A DNA stretch of 64,000 bases from Rhynchopus sp. YZ270_cl-10 (taxonomy: Eukaryota > Euglenozoa > Diplonemea > Diplonemida > Diplonemidae): positions 124,001 through 188,000 of the forward strand of contig OZ037895.1 of NCBI GenBank assembly GCA_964035575.1. Direction: 5' to 3'. Positions 11,273 through 20,699 of the stretch are shown here, one piece after another. The notes under the pieces are model-generated. The model ran no database searches. It saw only the letters and a program-made list of their open reading frames with translations, and had not been told where the DNA came from. Made by a program: the position numbers and the translations under genes. Each line of letters begins with the position of its first letter. Within the stretch, counting starts at the first letter, position 1.

Positions 11273-11469
11273 GGGGTAAGGACAGTCTGGTACCCCCAAG
11301 TGTGACTTTTGGACAATTCAGACCCACAAGGTTTACGATAAAGACGGTTCAGAACCACAAGGTTTGCATTTTGGACAATTCAGGACGGTCTGAACTGTCC
11401 AAAATGCAAACCTTGTAGGTCTGAATTGTCCAAAAGTCACACTTGGGGGTACCAGACTGTCCTTACCCC
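11273..11469. mobile_element. Non-autonomous TIR element with perfect long arms (Mutator-like?)
   Basis: Terminal inverted repeats of 52 bp are perfect (11273-11324 and 11418-11469), starting GGGGTAAGGACAGTCTGG. A further inner inverted pair (CACAAGGTTTGCATTTTGGA and complement) extends the foldback, interrupted on one side by a partly duplicated block of about 31 bp. The element is flanked on both sides by TAATAAAAA, a 9-bp putative target-site duplication. GGGG-type ends with a 9-bp duplication suggest Mutator-like transposition, but AT-rich flanks could match by chance. No transposase is present. Perfect arms imply a recent insertion or a constraint on folding. Confidence 0.75.
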
Positions 11470-11614
11470 TAATAAAAAAATAGAAAATGAAAGTGCAAAA
11501 CGCCCTCACCTCACATCGGGAGGACGCAGGTACTGATTTGACTATACAATGATTCACTGATAGGTGAGAGGTAAGGCCGAAGGGAGGGGGGGTGAGGTGC
11601 CTGCAAATAGCAGC

Positions 11615-11692
11615 TTTTTTTTTTTTTGATAAATTGTTGGAGTAGGTGTAGTTTGCCTCGGTTGTGTGGCCACAGTTATGTGCAAAATCTTC
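11615..11692 (-). repeat. Family B element
   Basis: Minus strand shows a GTGGCCACACAACCGAGGCA-type core, a CTACACCTACTCCAACAATTTATC end, split here for length, and then a run of 13 A residues. Close relative of 13048-13120. Confidence 0.65.
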
Positions 11693-12390
11693 CTTCTCCG
11701 GTTTTAAAGGTTACACCCACAAAAAAAACCCTCCCAACAACAATAAACAAATGTTGAACCAGGGAAAACTGCAAGAAGAACAGCTCCTCAGGTGAAACAC
11801 AGTGTTTTTTGTTAGAGTAGTTCGAAAAGCTCGAAAAAACAGAGAGATGGGGGAAAAAAAGGACGAGATATTTTTCAAAGTTCGCAAAAAAAAAAGTGAT
11901 GGTAAAGTGATGGTAGAAAGTAGAGAAATTATAAAAAAAACCCTATAAAAATGGCTTTTTCTTCATCTCTTTCCGGAGTGAAAGTTCTGATATTTTTTCC
12001 CCCTCTAAAAAAAGTATTGACACTCACCCGTCGAAGACAGGTTCTGTACACACAATTTTTTAAAAAGGAAAAACTTTGTACATAAAGGGTAAACTATCCT
12101 TTTGTTTCCTATACCAAGGCAGGGTGGCTGCTTGTCTTGTACTTCTCAAGGGTAGTCTGTGGGACCGGGTCCCAGTTGGTGTCGTTTTTCCCCTGGACTT
12201 TGTTTAGGTCCATGTTGGGTGTCTTTTTCTTCTTCTTTTTTTTTGTTGATAAATTTGTGTAGTGCAGCTTCCACCTCTGTGCAAGTTCACTTTTCCAGAA
12301 AGCCATTCACTTTCTTTTGGTGATAGGATGCTTTTAGGAAAATAATGAAAATTTGAATGAAACATTGAAATGGGGGAGGGGAAAAAAAGA

Positions 12391-12430
12391 GAAAAGATGA
12401 GACAGTGCGCCTAAGCCTCGCTTGGCCACC
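12391..12430. repeat. Hairpin module, family C, short loop
   Basis: AAAGATGA, then CCTAAGC, loop CTC, GCTTGG, CCACCT. The stem keeps six pairs through a G.T pair, so the structure is preserved although bases differ. Confidence 0.55.
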
Positions 12431-12758
12431 TAAAAAAAATAATCAAAAAGTCAAAACAAATTTCGGAACGTAACTCAAATTTAGAAGGATACTTTGTTTT
12501 TTTTTGAAATCCGTTTCGGTTTTCATTAGGGGAAGAACGTATACCTGTCGTTTTCAATTCAATTTTTTTTTTTTAAACTTTTTTCGTTTCAAAAGTTGGA
12601 TATAGTGTAGTTTTGCAACCTGAGCAAAAGCTCCACAATTATACTTCTTCTTCTTCTTCTTCTATAGAACACAACAAGAAAGAGATCATAAAGGGAGGAA
12701 ACGCGGGTGAACTTTTTTTTTTGAAAACTTTATCGTAACAAAAAATAAAACTGTAGTT

Positions 12759-12810
12759 GATGCAGGCACCTCCTCCGACTGACCCACGCCAGCCATCCGG
12801 ATGGTAGCAC
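12759..12810. repeat. Family E module, copy 3
   Basis: GATGCAGGCACCTCCTCCGA, CTGACCCACGCCAGCC, ATCCGGATGGTAGCAC. It lacks the GGTACGATA block of copies 1 and 2. Confidence 0.6.
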
Positions 12811-13047
12811 TACCCTGCGGCCTACAACAGAAGATGTAAAAGGAAACCTAATGACTTGCCAAATAAAGAAAATTTGAAAAGTGCCAACGCATGCACGTGG
12901 ACGCAGGCACTTCAAAGAAAGGTTGAATAAGATGAACCTAAGAATTGCTAAATTTAAATAAAAGCCGTCGAGCCATGATTTGCGACTCTCGCGAAAAGCA
13001 AAGAAAAGCTTTTACCGCTGAGCAGAAAACCAAACCCTCGAAGACTT

Positions 13048-13120
13048 TCTTTTTTTTGAAAAATTGCTGTAATAGTGTAGTTGCCTCGGTTGTGTTGCCA
13101 CAGTTGTTGCAATCTCCACT
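13048..13120 (-). repeat. Family B element, full copy
   Basis: Minus strand begins GTGGAGATTGCAACAACTGT, contains GGCAACACAACCGAGGCAAC and ends CTACACTATTACAGCAATTT, then TTC and eight A residues. About 73 bp; a good reference copy of the family. Confidence 0.7.
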
Positions 13121-14860
13121 TTCACCTTTTTTTTTTGTTCCGTTTGGAAGAGGAATCAGTCTCTGTCCCAACGAAAGAGTGTGCGTGCATCTTGCTGTGC
13201 ACGGGTTGGGGTAAAGAAAAGAGATCATGGTTGTGGGAAAAATATGTTGTGGACGATAGGTTGTGTTGGAAATGTCTAACACGTTACGTCCTCCACGGTG
13301 TGGTCTCTTCAAATTAGGTTTTTACGCGTTTTCGCAAAAAAAAGAGAAAAAAACCCCCCAAACTTCTACCCCTAGGAACAGAGGTACTGTGCTCTGTGGG
13401 GCTGGGGGGTCACGTTGTGTACTCGCAGAGAAAGGTTGAGACATAAGTTGTCCACACCCTGTTGCAAACAGTTAAGATGCCATGCAAAGTCACCACTGTG
13501 GGGACTACATGGTGTCAATTTTTTCAAAAAAGAAACAGAGAAAATTTGAGATAATAATGTATTGAACACACCCCATAACCCCTTTCATTGTTCACCTGCA
13601 GGTGTTTGACTGACAATTGCATGTGTCGTCAAGGTGACAGGTTACCCCACTATCCACGAGGTGGGACACATGAGAATAAAGAAAAATTTGAAAAAGATGT
13701 GAATTGTGCTCGTGCACACACAGCGAAAGCGAAAAGGAACCATACAGTCCATTGGTAAAGCCTTGCAGGGGGGGGAAACGTCCAAGAAGAATTAAGACTC
13801 GCGGGACACACAAAGGCAAATACGCTATCGGAACACCATGTTTCCCTTCTTTTCTTAATTTGCTATTTATTTTTTGTACTGCGAACACAATAATAAAACA
13901 GGTTCATCAGTTGTGGCAAAGGGTCACAGCACACCACGTTTTTTTTTTTTGTGAACGTCATGGCGTTTTAATCCTAAAAGTGCAAAATACTGACAAAAAA
14001 TATCCTTTCATTGGTTCGGGTGGGCAATTTTTTTTGGACAAAAAATAAACAAAATGTTGAGAGGTGAAAGAACACACGGGCGCTTTAGACAGGCACCGCT
14101 CCATGCTCCGAGATGAACTGAGGAACGAAACTTGAAAAACCATCTGCAAAAAGAATTTTACTTTTACAATGAGCAATGAACATTAACCAAAAAACCCCCC
14201 CCACACCAAGGGGTGGCTCTCACTCACACCTCTGGGCACTGTGTCGCGCACTACGGCACATACCTTGGGGGGCTTCCCTGATGCATCTTCCCATTAACTA
14301 GCGAAATGCTGCCTGCGTAAAAACAGAATATCTCGTAAGATGCAGTACCCCCTCTTGCACACCTATCTGAACTACTATCGCTATCGGACGGAACAAAAAG
14401 ACTTTTTATGTTGCAAAAGACAAGAAGTAGTTGGTAATACAATTTCGAGCCAAGTTATTTTTTGTAACATGTGCAGGTACAGAACAAAGAGAAATGGGGA
14501 GAAAAGGGAAATAGGTGTTTGCATACGATCTACAAAAGCGAAATTGATAAAGGGAGAAAAAAAGCAAAAAAAGAAAAACCCCCCAACAACAACAAAAAAA
14601 AAAGTGAAGTTGACAGTGCAAACGATACGCCCCGTCGGGGAAACACCCCACGGACAGCAGCGCACGGTACAACAGAGGAAAGCGGGACATACATTTATTT
14701 GTTGCTGACAATTTGTACATCTTTTGCATCGCATCTCAAAAAAACCCTTCCTTTCTCTCCCCCCTCCCACTTTGTTGACATTCTTACAGCGTCGGGGGGT
14801 TTCGTTAGATATACAATCACCCACCCATACGCACTGTATCCAACATCACAAAAAAAATTG

Positions 14861-14900
14861 TAAGAATAATGTACCTCTTGTGCACACACATCTTTACCAC
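14861..14900. repeat. Hairpin module, family D
   Basis: TGTAAGAATAATGTACCTCT then TGTGCACACACATCTTT. Loop CTCTTGT, with the stem slightly degenerate. A related sequence with GATGCAGTACCCCCTCTTGC is at about 14336-14365. Confidence 0.55.
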
Positions 14901-15010
14901 CATTTGGGGGAAAAAAATGAATCTTTAGTAAATTTACACTACCTTGCCACTACAACTACATAAACTATGGGACAAGCCGAAGAGGCCTCCCCTTTTATTT
15001 CTTTTTCGAA

Positions 15011-15066
15011 TTTTTTTTGAAAACTTGGTTGTATTAGTGTAGCCACCCTAGAGTGTGCTCCACTAT
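15011..15066 (-). repeat. Family B element, short variant with inverted partner
   Basis: Shares AGTGGAGCACACTCTAGGGT, GGCTACACTAATACAACCAA and GTTTTC with 44405-44452, which lies 29 kb away in the opposite orientation. The match over about 48 bp is essentially perfect. Confidence 0.7.
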
Positions 15067-15084
15067 ATCCCAATTCTCCGAGGA

Positions 15085-15113
15085 ACTCTCTCTCTCTCTC
15101 TGTCTGTCTGTCA
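15085..15113. repeat. CT/CTGT microsatellite
   Basis: CTCTCTCTCTCTCT followed by GTCTGTCTGTC, 45 bp beyond the stop codon of the coiled-coil gene on the transcribed strand. Confidence 0.8.
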
Positions 15114-15155
15114 ACGTCTTTTGGTTTATTTCAATTTTTTCTAATTTATATCTTC

Positions 15156-16400
15156 TCAGCTTTCAATACTATCTAATGGGCCAATTATTGTGTCAATGAA
15201 ACGCCGCTGCGTTTGAAAGCTGTCAACTAACTCATTGTTCCGCGACTGCAACTTTGTGGAGTGACGGTGCGAATGGTCCGCCCTCTTGCTTACCCGGTCT
15301 AACTCGCGCTCCAGAAAGGCAATCCTCCTCTGCATCCTCTGCCTCTCATTGACTGCTGTCGTTGGCTCCGCCGCAACTGCAGAGGACACAGTACTTATCA
15401 CCCTTGCGGTTTCCATATTACCGCTGGACTCATGCTGGTCGAGCCGTCTCCTTAATACATCTCCTTCTGCTTCTAGCTGAGTAATCTCTGCGCGTAGGGC
15501 ACGATGCGTTTCGTCGACGGAAGAGTCGTACTTCCTCAATGCTTCTTTGTCTGCCTGCTTCACCCTCTCTTCTGCAAGCTTGATTGCATCTGCAGCTGCC
15601 GTTCGGATCGAACGCAACCTATTCTCCGTCTGCTCCTCATGCATCCTCACAGCCCTTTCCGCACTCAAATCCGCATCCACCGAAGCCTCTCTCGCCGCCT
15701 TCAGCTCTATCGCATGCACCCCCCTCACCCTCCTCGCCTCCAGCTCCGCCCCCTTAATTTGTCCATCCAATTTTCCTTTTAACCGCACAATTTCTTTTTT
15801 TGCTGTTTCCAACTCAACTTTTGATGTTTCATGCTCCAAAAGAAGTGCGTTGTATCTCCTTTGAAGGCTTTCATTAGGTTTCGGGGAAGAAAGTTGCGGA
15901 ACAGCAGAATTCGGTGGAGTAGCGGAAACTGCAGGGGGGGTTTCACTTCCAATGAGACTGCGTAGATAGGAAACGGTGGAGCCGGCGGAAAAGGTGAAGG
16001 AGGTATTGTGGTCTGCGGAGGTGGGGGATGCTGGGGCGGGGAGGGTTGGGGTGGTACCGTTGGGCGATGGGATGGGGCTGGCATAGTGCGTTCTGCGAAG
16101 CAGCAGGAGCGATTCGTTTCGTCGTGGCGTCGCTCCTCCATTCCCTCCCAGCCCCCACACATCACGCACCCTCAGCGTGTTATCCCCCAGCTCCTCCCCT
16201 CTCCAGACCAGACGCTGTTCCCCCGCCTCCACCCCAGTCGCTTCGCACACAGCGGAGGACAGCAGAACCTCGCCAGCAGGGCCGTCGCTGCGCAGATAGA
16301 AGAGCCGTTGCATGGCGTCCTTGACAACAACAGGGGGGGTGCTTGAGGAGGAGGAGGAGGTGGTGGTGGCACCACGTTGGGTGCGTTCGGTTCGTTCCAT
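15156..16400 (-). CDS. Ubiquitin-like/coiled-coil protein of unknown function
   Basis: 414 residues, single exon from the ATG at 16400. After a Thr/Ser-rich lead, residues 30 to 100 look like a ubiquitin-like fold: MQRLFYLRSD, then GEVLLSSAVCEATGV, EQRLVWRGEEL, and ESLLLLRR, with strand-helix-strand spacing and a conserved-looking LVWRGEEL in place of ubiquitin LIFAGKQL. A Pro/Ser/Thr-rich linker follows, then a coiled coil from about residue 180 to the end, rich in Ala, Glu and Arg. The start is preceded by a CT-rich tract on the sense strand, suitable for spliced-leader addition. The ubiquitin-like call is a structural inference by eye. I do not recognise the gene; a cytoskeletal or centriolar role would be a guess. 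Confidence 0.75.
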   Translation of the reverse strand: MERTERTQRGATTTSSSSSSTPPVVVKDAMQRLFYLRSDGPAGEVLLSSAVCEATGVEAGEQRLVWRGEELGDNTLRVRDVWGLGGNGGATPRRNESLLLLRRTHYASPIPSPNGTTPTLPAPASPTSADHNTSFTFSAGSTVSYLRSLIGSETPPAVSATPPNSAVPQLSSPKPNESLQRRYNALLLEHETSKVELETAKKEIVRLKGKLDGQIKGAELEARRVRGVHAIELKAAREASVDADLSAERAVRMHEEQTENRLRSIRTAAADAIKLAEERVKQADKEALRKYDSSVDETHRALRAEITQLEAEGDVLRRRLDQHESSGNMETARVISTVSSAVAAEPTTAVNERQRMQRRIAFLERELDRVSKRADHSHRHSTKLQSRNNELVDSFQTQRRFIDTIIGPLDSIES

Positions 16401-16860
16401 GGTGTTGAAAAGGTTGTGAAGGGGTGGAGGAGAAAGAGAGAGAGGGAGAGAGGGTTTAAAAGATGAGAGGAATAATCAACGAAAAATTCAAAAGAAGAAA
16501 GAAGAAGAAATAAAACCTGTAAGAGGAGGGGGGGAAATATTGTGTGAAAATGCGTTGTCTTGAAAAATACAAAAAATCCCTTCGATTTCCTAAAAAATCC
16601 ATTTTCAGGTTAGGTTTTTAGGTTTACTCTTCCTCTCAGATTGAATCAAGAATAAAAAAGGTAATGAGGCCTGCCAAAATAGAGGGGAGGTTTTTTGGGG
16701 CTTTTTTCTTTTTTCTCAAAGGACACGATTTTTAGAACCTTCACAGAAGTGGGGTTTGATTTAATCTTTTTGTTCTTTTTCTTTTTCATTCTTTTTGTGT
16801 AGGTGTATTGCATTTTTTGCATATTTTATACTCTCGCTCTCTCTCCCTTCTCTCTTCTCT
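16401..16860. other. Spacer between DRC1 and coiled-coil gene
   Basis: AG/CT-rich at both ends and A/T-rich in the middle. The stretch next to 16400 is a pyrimidine tract on the sense strand (likely trans-splicing signal). A faint copy of the TTGAAAAATAC motif is at 16560. No gene seen. Confidence 0.6.
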
Positions 16861-18798
16861 TCACCCCGGAGGCGGCTTGCTTGCCACTGTAAGCTGCGGT
16901 GGGTGGAAGAGCTCGTCGTTAATCTTCGACTGCATGTAGGTGTTGAGAAGGGCACGTAGTTCGTCATTTTGCTGCCTAATCGCATCCGTCTCATCAATGA
17001 GCTTTGCACGCGACTGGAGCTGTTTGAGGTATTTCTCTAGGCCGTCTTCGAGCGCATCCCAGATACGGTAGTGAGAGTCCGGAATGACCTTCGACATGCG
17101 GACCCAAAACTCACGCTCCTCGGACCGTCTCTTCTGTCTCGCCCGCTCCTCGAGATTCGCTTGTTGATGTTTCTTGGAGGATGCTAGGGTCGCATTTCTG
17201 TTCTGCTGCTCAACATAGGCACTCAAGGCGCTGATACAGTCCTGCGCTGTGATAGACTCCTCTCCATCAGTGGTGAAGTGCTGCAGGAGGCGCATGATGT
17301 CCCCTTTGCTGGTCACACCAAGCGCCTTCCAGATGGACTCTAGCTTGAGGTTGTCAATGCGTGGATCGTCTTCGCCCAGCATTTTGATCGTTTTGCGCAC
17401 ATTGTCCTCAACAAGAAAGGTGCATTCCTGCTTCAAAATCTCCAACATCTTCAAGGCAGCCTCAGTCAGCTCTGTGTCATCCTGCTCTTCAGGGTGCTCC
17501 TCTTCCTCCTCCTCCACAACCTGTTGGCTGTCTTCTTGCCAGAAGTTTAAGTCCGGAGGCTTCCACTCTACTCCAAGTTGCTGTTCAAAGAGGACTTTGT
17601 CTGCTGTAAGGCATTGGTTGACAAGCTTCATGGCTTCTTCTTCGTTCATGTTCCATACTTGGCGGTATTTGTCGGTGTCAGCCTTCTCAAAGTATTGGAA
17701 TTTTAGCTGCAGGTCTTTGTATTGCTCGGTAATGCGGCGGTACGATTCGGTCAGAACGTTGTTCTCTTGGCGGAATTTCTTGTCGGTTTCGGCATATTTT
17801 GTGATCAAACCTGAGAGAACGTCCTGGAGACGTGCGAGCTTCCGTTTATGTGTTGCAATCGCTTTGTCGTTCTCCTTGACACGCTCGCTGAGGACCTGGA
17901 GGTTGTAGTTCAGCTTCTCTGCGTTGAGCTGGTAGAGGGCGCGCATCTCTTCGAGCTGCTGTTCCAAGCCTTGGATCTCTGTCTGCAGCTGGCACTTCAG
18001 CTTGTTGTAGTATTCGCCGTACGTTTCGTGGATCTCGTGCAGACGGTGTTGCCAATCCTCGATTTTCACCTGACGTTTCTTCATATTGTGGTCTTCGACG
18101 TTGCGGCGCCGTTCGGTAAGCCCCTCGATCTCCTGCTGCTGTGTGCCGAGGAGGTCGTTGCGCTCACTCATGAAGGCGGTTTCGATGGCCTCCAGCTCTT
18201 GGGTGTAGCGTTCAATCATGTCTGTGGTGCGTTCGTGCATGGTGGTGATGAGGTTGTCGATGGCAGAGGCCTGGTCCTTCAGGGCACGTACGTACTCTTC
18301 GTCTTTGTTTTTGAGCTCCGATTTGAGATCGGAGATAAGCTTGTCTTTCGACTCAATAATCTTTGCGCAGGACTCCTTCTGCTTTTCGATGGCCTCAAGC
18401 AGCTCCTGAGGAACCTTTTTGGAGAAGAGGGAGTTCCACTTCATGAGGATCGAGGAGTCGCGGCGGTTGCTGCTGGCAGCTTCGTCGGCGCGGTTTTGGA
18501 GGCGTTCCCGCATGCGAGCGTCCTCCTGGACACGGCGTTCGCCTTCTTCCACATCGGTGCGTACTCTGAACCGCGTAACCTCCTCGGCCGCGACGGTCTT
18601 CAGGTCCTCAATGTTCTTCCTGCTGCGCCGGATCTGCTCCTCCCCTTCCCCAAGCTGTGGCTGGCTGTCCTTCACGACGCCCCCTTCATCTGTCCCTGCG
18701 TTCTTTGCGGCCAACGCAGCATCAAGCTTGGCACGTCTCTGCTCGATACGCTGCTTTGCACTCAGATTAGACGCATCCGCGCTGTTCGGACGCTCCAT
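16861..18798 (-). CDS. Dynein regulatory complex protein 1 (DRC1/CCDC164)
   Basis: Core subunit of the nexin-dynein regulatory complex that links doublet microtubules in the axoneme and controls dynein. 645 residues, single exon from the ATG at 18798. The protein is almost entirely coiled coil. An N-terminal block has AKQRIEQRRAKLDAAL. A central region contains LNYNLQVLSERVKENDKA and KYRQVWNMNEEEAMKLVNQC, followed by LGVEWKPPD; these match the DRC1 family (in animals KYRQVWLMNEEEAK and LGxxWxxPD). A second helical region near residues 450-640 corresponds to the DRC1 C-terminal domain. Length is slightly below the roughly 740 residues of the human protein. The 5' side on the sense strand is a C-rich pyrimidine run. 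Confidence 0.93.
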   Translation of the reverse strand: MERPNSADASNLSAKQRIEQRRAKLDAALAAKNAGTDEGGVVKDSQPQLGEGEEQIRRSRKNIEDLKTVAAEEVTRFRVRTDVEEGERRVQEDARMRERLQNRADEAASSNRRDSSILMKWNSLFSKKVPQELLEAIEKQKESCAKIIESKDKLISDLKSELKNKDEEYVRALKDQASAIDNLITTMHERTTDMIERYTQELEAIETAFMSERNDLLGTQQQEIEGLTERRRNVEDHNMKKRQVKIEDWQHRLHEIHETYGEYYNKLKCQLQTEIQGLEQQLEEMRALYQLNAEKLNYNLQVLSERVKENDKAIATHKRKLARLQDVLSGLITKYAETDKKFRQENNVLTESYRRITEQYKDLQLKFQYFEKADTDKYRQVWNMNEEEAMKLVNQCLTADKVLFEQQLGVEWKPPDLNFWQEDSQQVVEEEEEEHPEEQDDTELTEAALKMLEILKQECTFLVEDNVRKTIKMLGEDDPRIDNLKLESIWKALGVTSKGDIMRLLQHFTTDGEESITAQDCISALSAYVEQQNRNATLASSKKHQQANLEERARQKRRSEEREFWVRMSKVIPDSHYRIWDALEDGLEKYLKQLQSRAKLIDETDAIRQQNDELRALLNTYMQSKINDELFHPPQLTVASKPPPG

Positions 18799-18952
18799 TC
18801 GAAGAAGAAGGGGGTTGGGTGTGGGGGGAGGGGGAGAGGGGGAGGGGACTCCTTTCGGAGGGGGGTGTGGGGGGTAATTCTGGTTGTTGAAATGTGAAAT
18901 TAATTTTATTCACTGTGTCATTGAAATAATTGATTGCCAAGTTCACGTATGA

Positions 18953-19323
18953 AAGAAGCTCCAGCGCCACTCAGACAGAACCAACTCCGAGCTGAACGAC
19001 CTGCATCCGAGGTGGAAGGCATTGCAGGAAGAACGCGCCCCCCGCGGCAGTCCTTGCAGATCAAGGACCCCAAAGAACAGCTGGATTGTGCGACTGTTAC
19101 GGCGGAAACGGCGCACAATCGTCGTTACCGAACTGGGTGAGCAAAAGGATGACGAAGAGGTGGACAGTCCTGAAGAGGATATGAAGTAGTGAGTTGAAGC
19201 AGTACTACACGAAACGGTTCCCCGAGGCTATGGGGTTTTTGCGAGGTAGTCTCAGACACTATCGGCTTTTGGAAGACAAGGAAGCGCACAGTCCTGAAGA
19301 ACTATTTGAGTTTACATTTTTCT
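18953..19323 (+). pseudogene. Plus-strand coding relic, unidentified
   Basis: Two reading frames on the plus strand show protein-like composition without start codons: one containing SELNDLHPRWKALQEERAP and LLRRKRRTIVVTELGEQ, the next containing ELKQYYTKRFPEAMGFLRG and HYRLLEDKEAHSPEELFEF. GC content is higher than the surrounding spacer. It runs against the strand of all genes in the window. I do not recognise the family. It could be a fragment of an insertion or of a decayed gene, and it looks broken. Confidence 0.35.
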
Positions 19324-19727
19324 GATCAACTTTTCTTTTGGGAAAAAATTGGGGGTGATGTTTGGCTGTTTTTTTGATGGCATAGAGTTGCTTCTACTAT
19401 AAAAAGGGGAAAATGTGTTAATGAAGCAAATGAAGCGAAGTCTCGCTCAATGCACCATCGTGGGGGGGAAAGAAAAAAGAAAAACACAGACACAATGGTA
19501 AATACAAAAAGGTGATTGCGCCACAGACACACTCATCTTTTATTTTGCAAAGCAAGATTCAAAAAAAAAACACGTTTTGTTTGCATTTTAATAACAAAAA
19601 AAATGGACCCCACCCCCACCCTTCACGGGGTGTAGGGGGAATCCGACAGACAACAAAAAGGAAGTTGTAAATACGATTATATTGCATCACACGCTTTAGC
19701 TTACCATTGGACACACAGAAAAGAAAC

Positions 19728-19778
19728 AAAAAGTTTATAAGATGAACCTAAAAGCCTCTCACGCTTAGTCACCTTTTT
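19728..19778. repeat. Hairpin module, family C
   Basis: Nearly identical to 8992-9039: AGTTTATAAGATGAACCTAA, AAGCCTCTCACGCTTAGTC, ACCTTTTT. It has two extra A residues in the stem. Confidence 0.7.
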
Positions 19779-20016
19779 AAAAACGAGAACAGTTGCTAAG
19801 AACCTACCTAGCTCACGCTTCTCGTCGCAAAAAGAAAAAAAAAAATATTGAAAGTGCAAAAAAAAACGCCTCAACGGGGCGTAGAGGGCACGAAACGATG
19901 TGCCCTTCTCTACGGTACAATAATATGATATGTCGGGTGGCCGTTGTGGGCGTGGTTTGGTGTATGTCATACAATGCTACGAGGCTGAATTGGATTCGCT
20001 AACACCAACTAAAGCC

Positions 20017-20375
20017 TGATAACAGGCGTGGCTGGGGCGTACTAATGATAATCACAAAGGGGTAAATTCGGCGGTACCCAATTTCCGATCATTCCCAAAG
20101 TCGACTCTGTGTTTACACAGACTGATAATGGTCATTAGTAAGGCAAAAAGAATTTTCCCAAAGCTCTGAGCTTTTGGCGTCCAGTACCCATTTCCAGTAC
20201 TAACGAAAAGAAAAAGTGGGTATCAACGAAAAGATTTTGGGTACTGGGTACTAGGGCACCCTCAGGAGCGGCTGAGGCGTGATTGTTTATTCGCCCCAAC
20301 CATGCCTTAGATAGGTTTTCCAGACACTGCCTATTTTCCAGGCGTAGTCGGCCTCGTTGCATTGTATGGTATTTA
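20017..20375. repeat. Dispersed element sharing an end with 43840-44100
   Basis: The end TTCCAGGCGTAGTCGG, CCTCGTTGCATTGTATG recurs, diverged, at 44060-44090 (GCCGACTTAGCCTCGTTGCA, CTGTATG). Inside are repeated GGGTACTGGGTACT / AGTACCCATTTCCAGTACT segments able to pair, and AACGAAAAG repeats. No coding capacity. Class unknown. Confidence 0.45.
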
Positions 20376-20699
20376 TGTTTGTTCTGTTTCTTCGTTATAA
20401 ATAATTGTCCGGGTAGCGTAGGTGCTTAGTTGCACTATGGCGACTATACAAAATCTCCACTTTCCGTATAAAAAGAGCGAACGATTGATTTTGTGAGGTT
20501 ATTTCTTGAGCGGAGATGAGAGATGACTCCCCACAGATTCATGCCTTCTTATTCAGCACCCACAGGGCCACCTTCTATGTTTGGTTCTAATCCCTCCCCC
20601 CCATACCCCACCCGGAAAAAGTTCAATAAACCTCAGCCTCATCACGCTATCGTAACATGGCATGCACACGGTTACCATCTATCTAAATGTGTATATCTT

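Larger units (their letters stand above)
7037..15155. other. 8-kb gene-free region rich in short repeats
   Basis: No convincing reading frame on either strand; the longest frames are low-complexity or read through repeats. Content is AT-rich with very many A and T homopolymer runs, interspersed with short structured modules (families A to E) and at least two terminal-inverted-repeat elements, listed separately where clear. On the transcribed strand this separates the ubiquitin-like/coiled-coil gene at 15156 from the NEK kinase. Confidence 0.7.
18799..20699. other. Spacer with repeats and one plus-strand coding relic
   Basis: Holds a decayed plus-strand coding stretch (18953-19323), a family C hairpin module (19728-19778), a module reading AAAGTGCAAAAAAAAACGCC (about 19851), and a 350-bp repeat-like block (20017-20375). 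A possible reversed hairpin module, GGTGATTGCGCCAC ... CACTCATCTTTTA, is at about 19511-19545. No intact gene. Confidence 0.6.

Noticed and set aside
17848-18897. Plus-strand open frame of about 350 codons
   Set aside because: Antisense of the DRC1 coding sequence; a shadow frame, because the minus-strand protein has clear family motifs.
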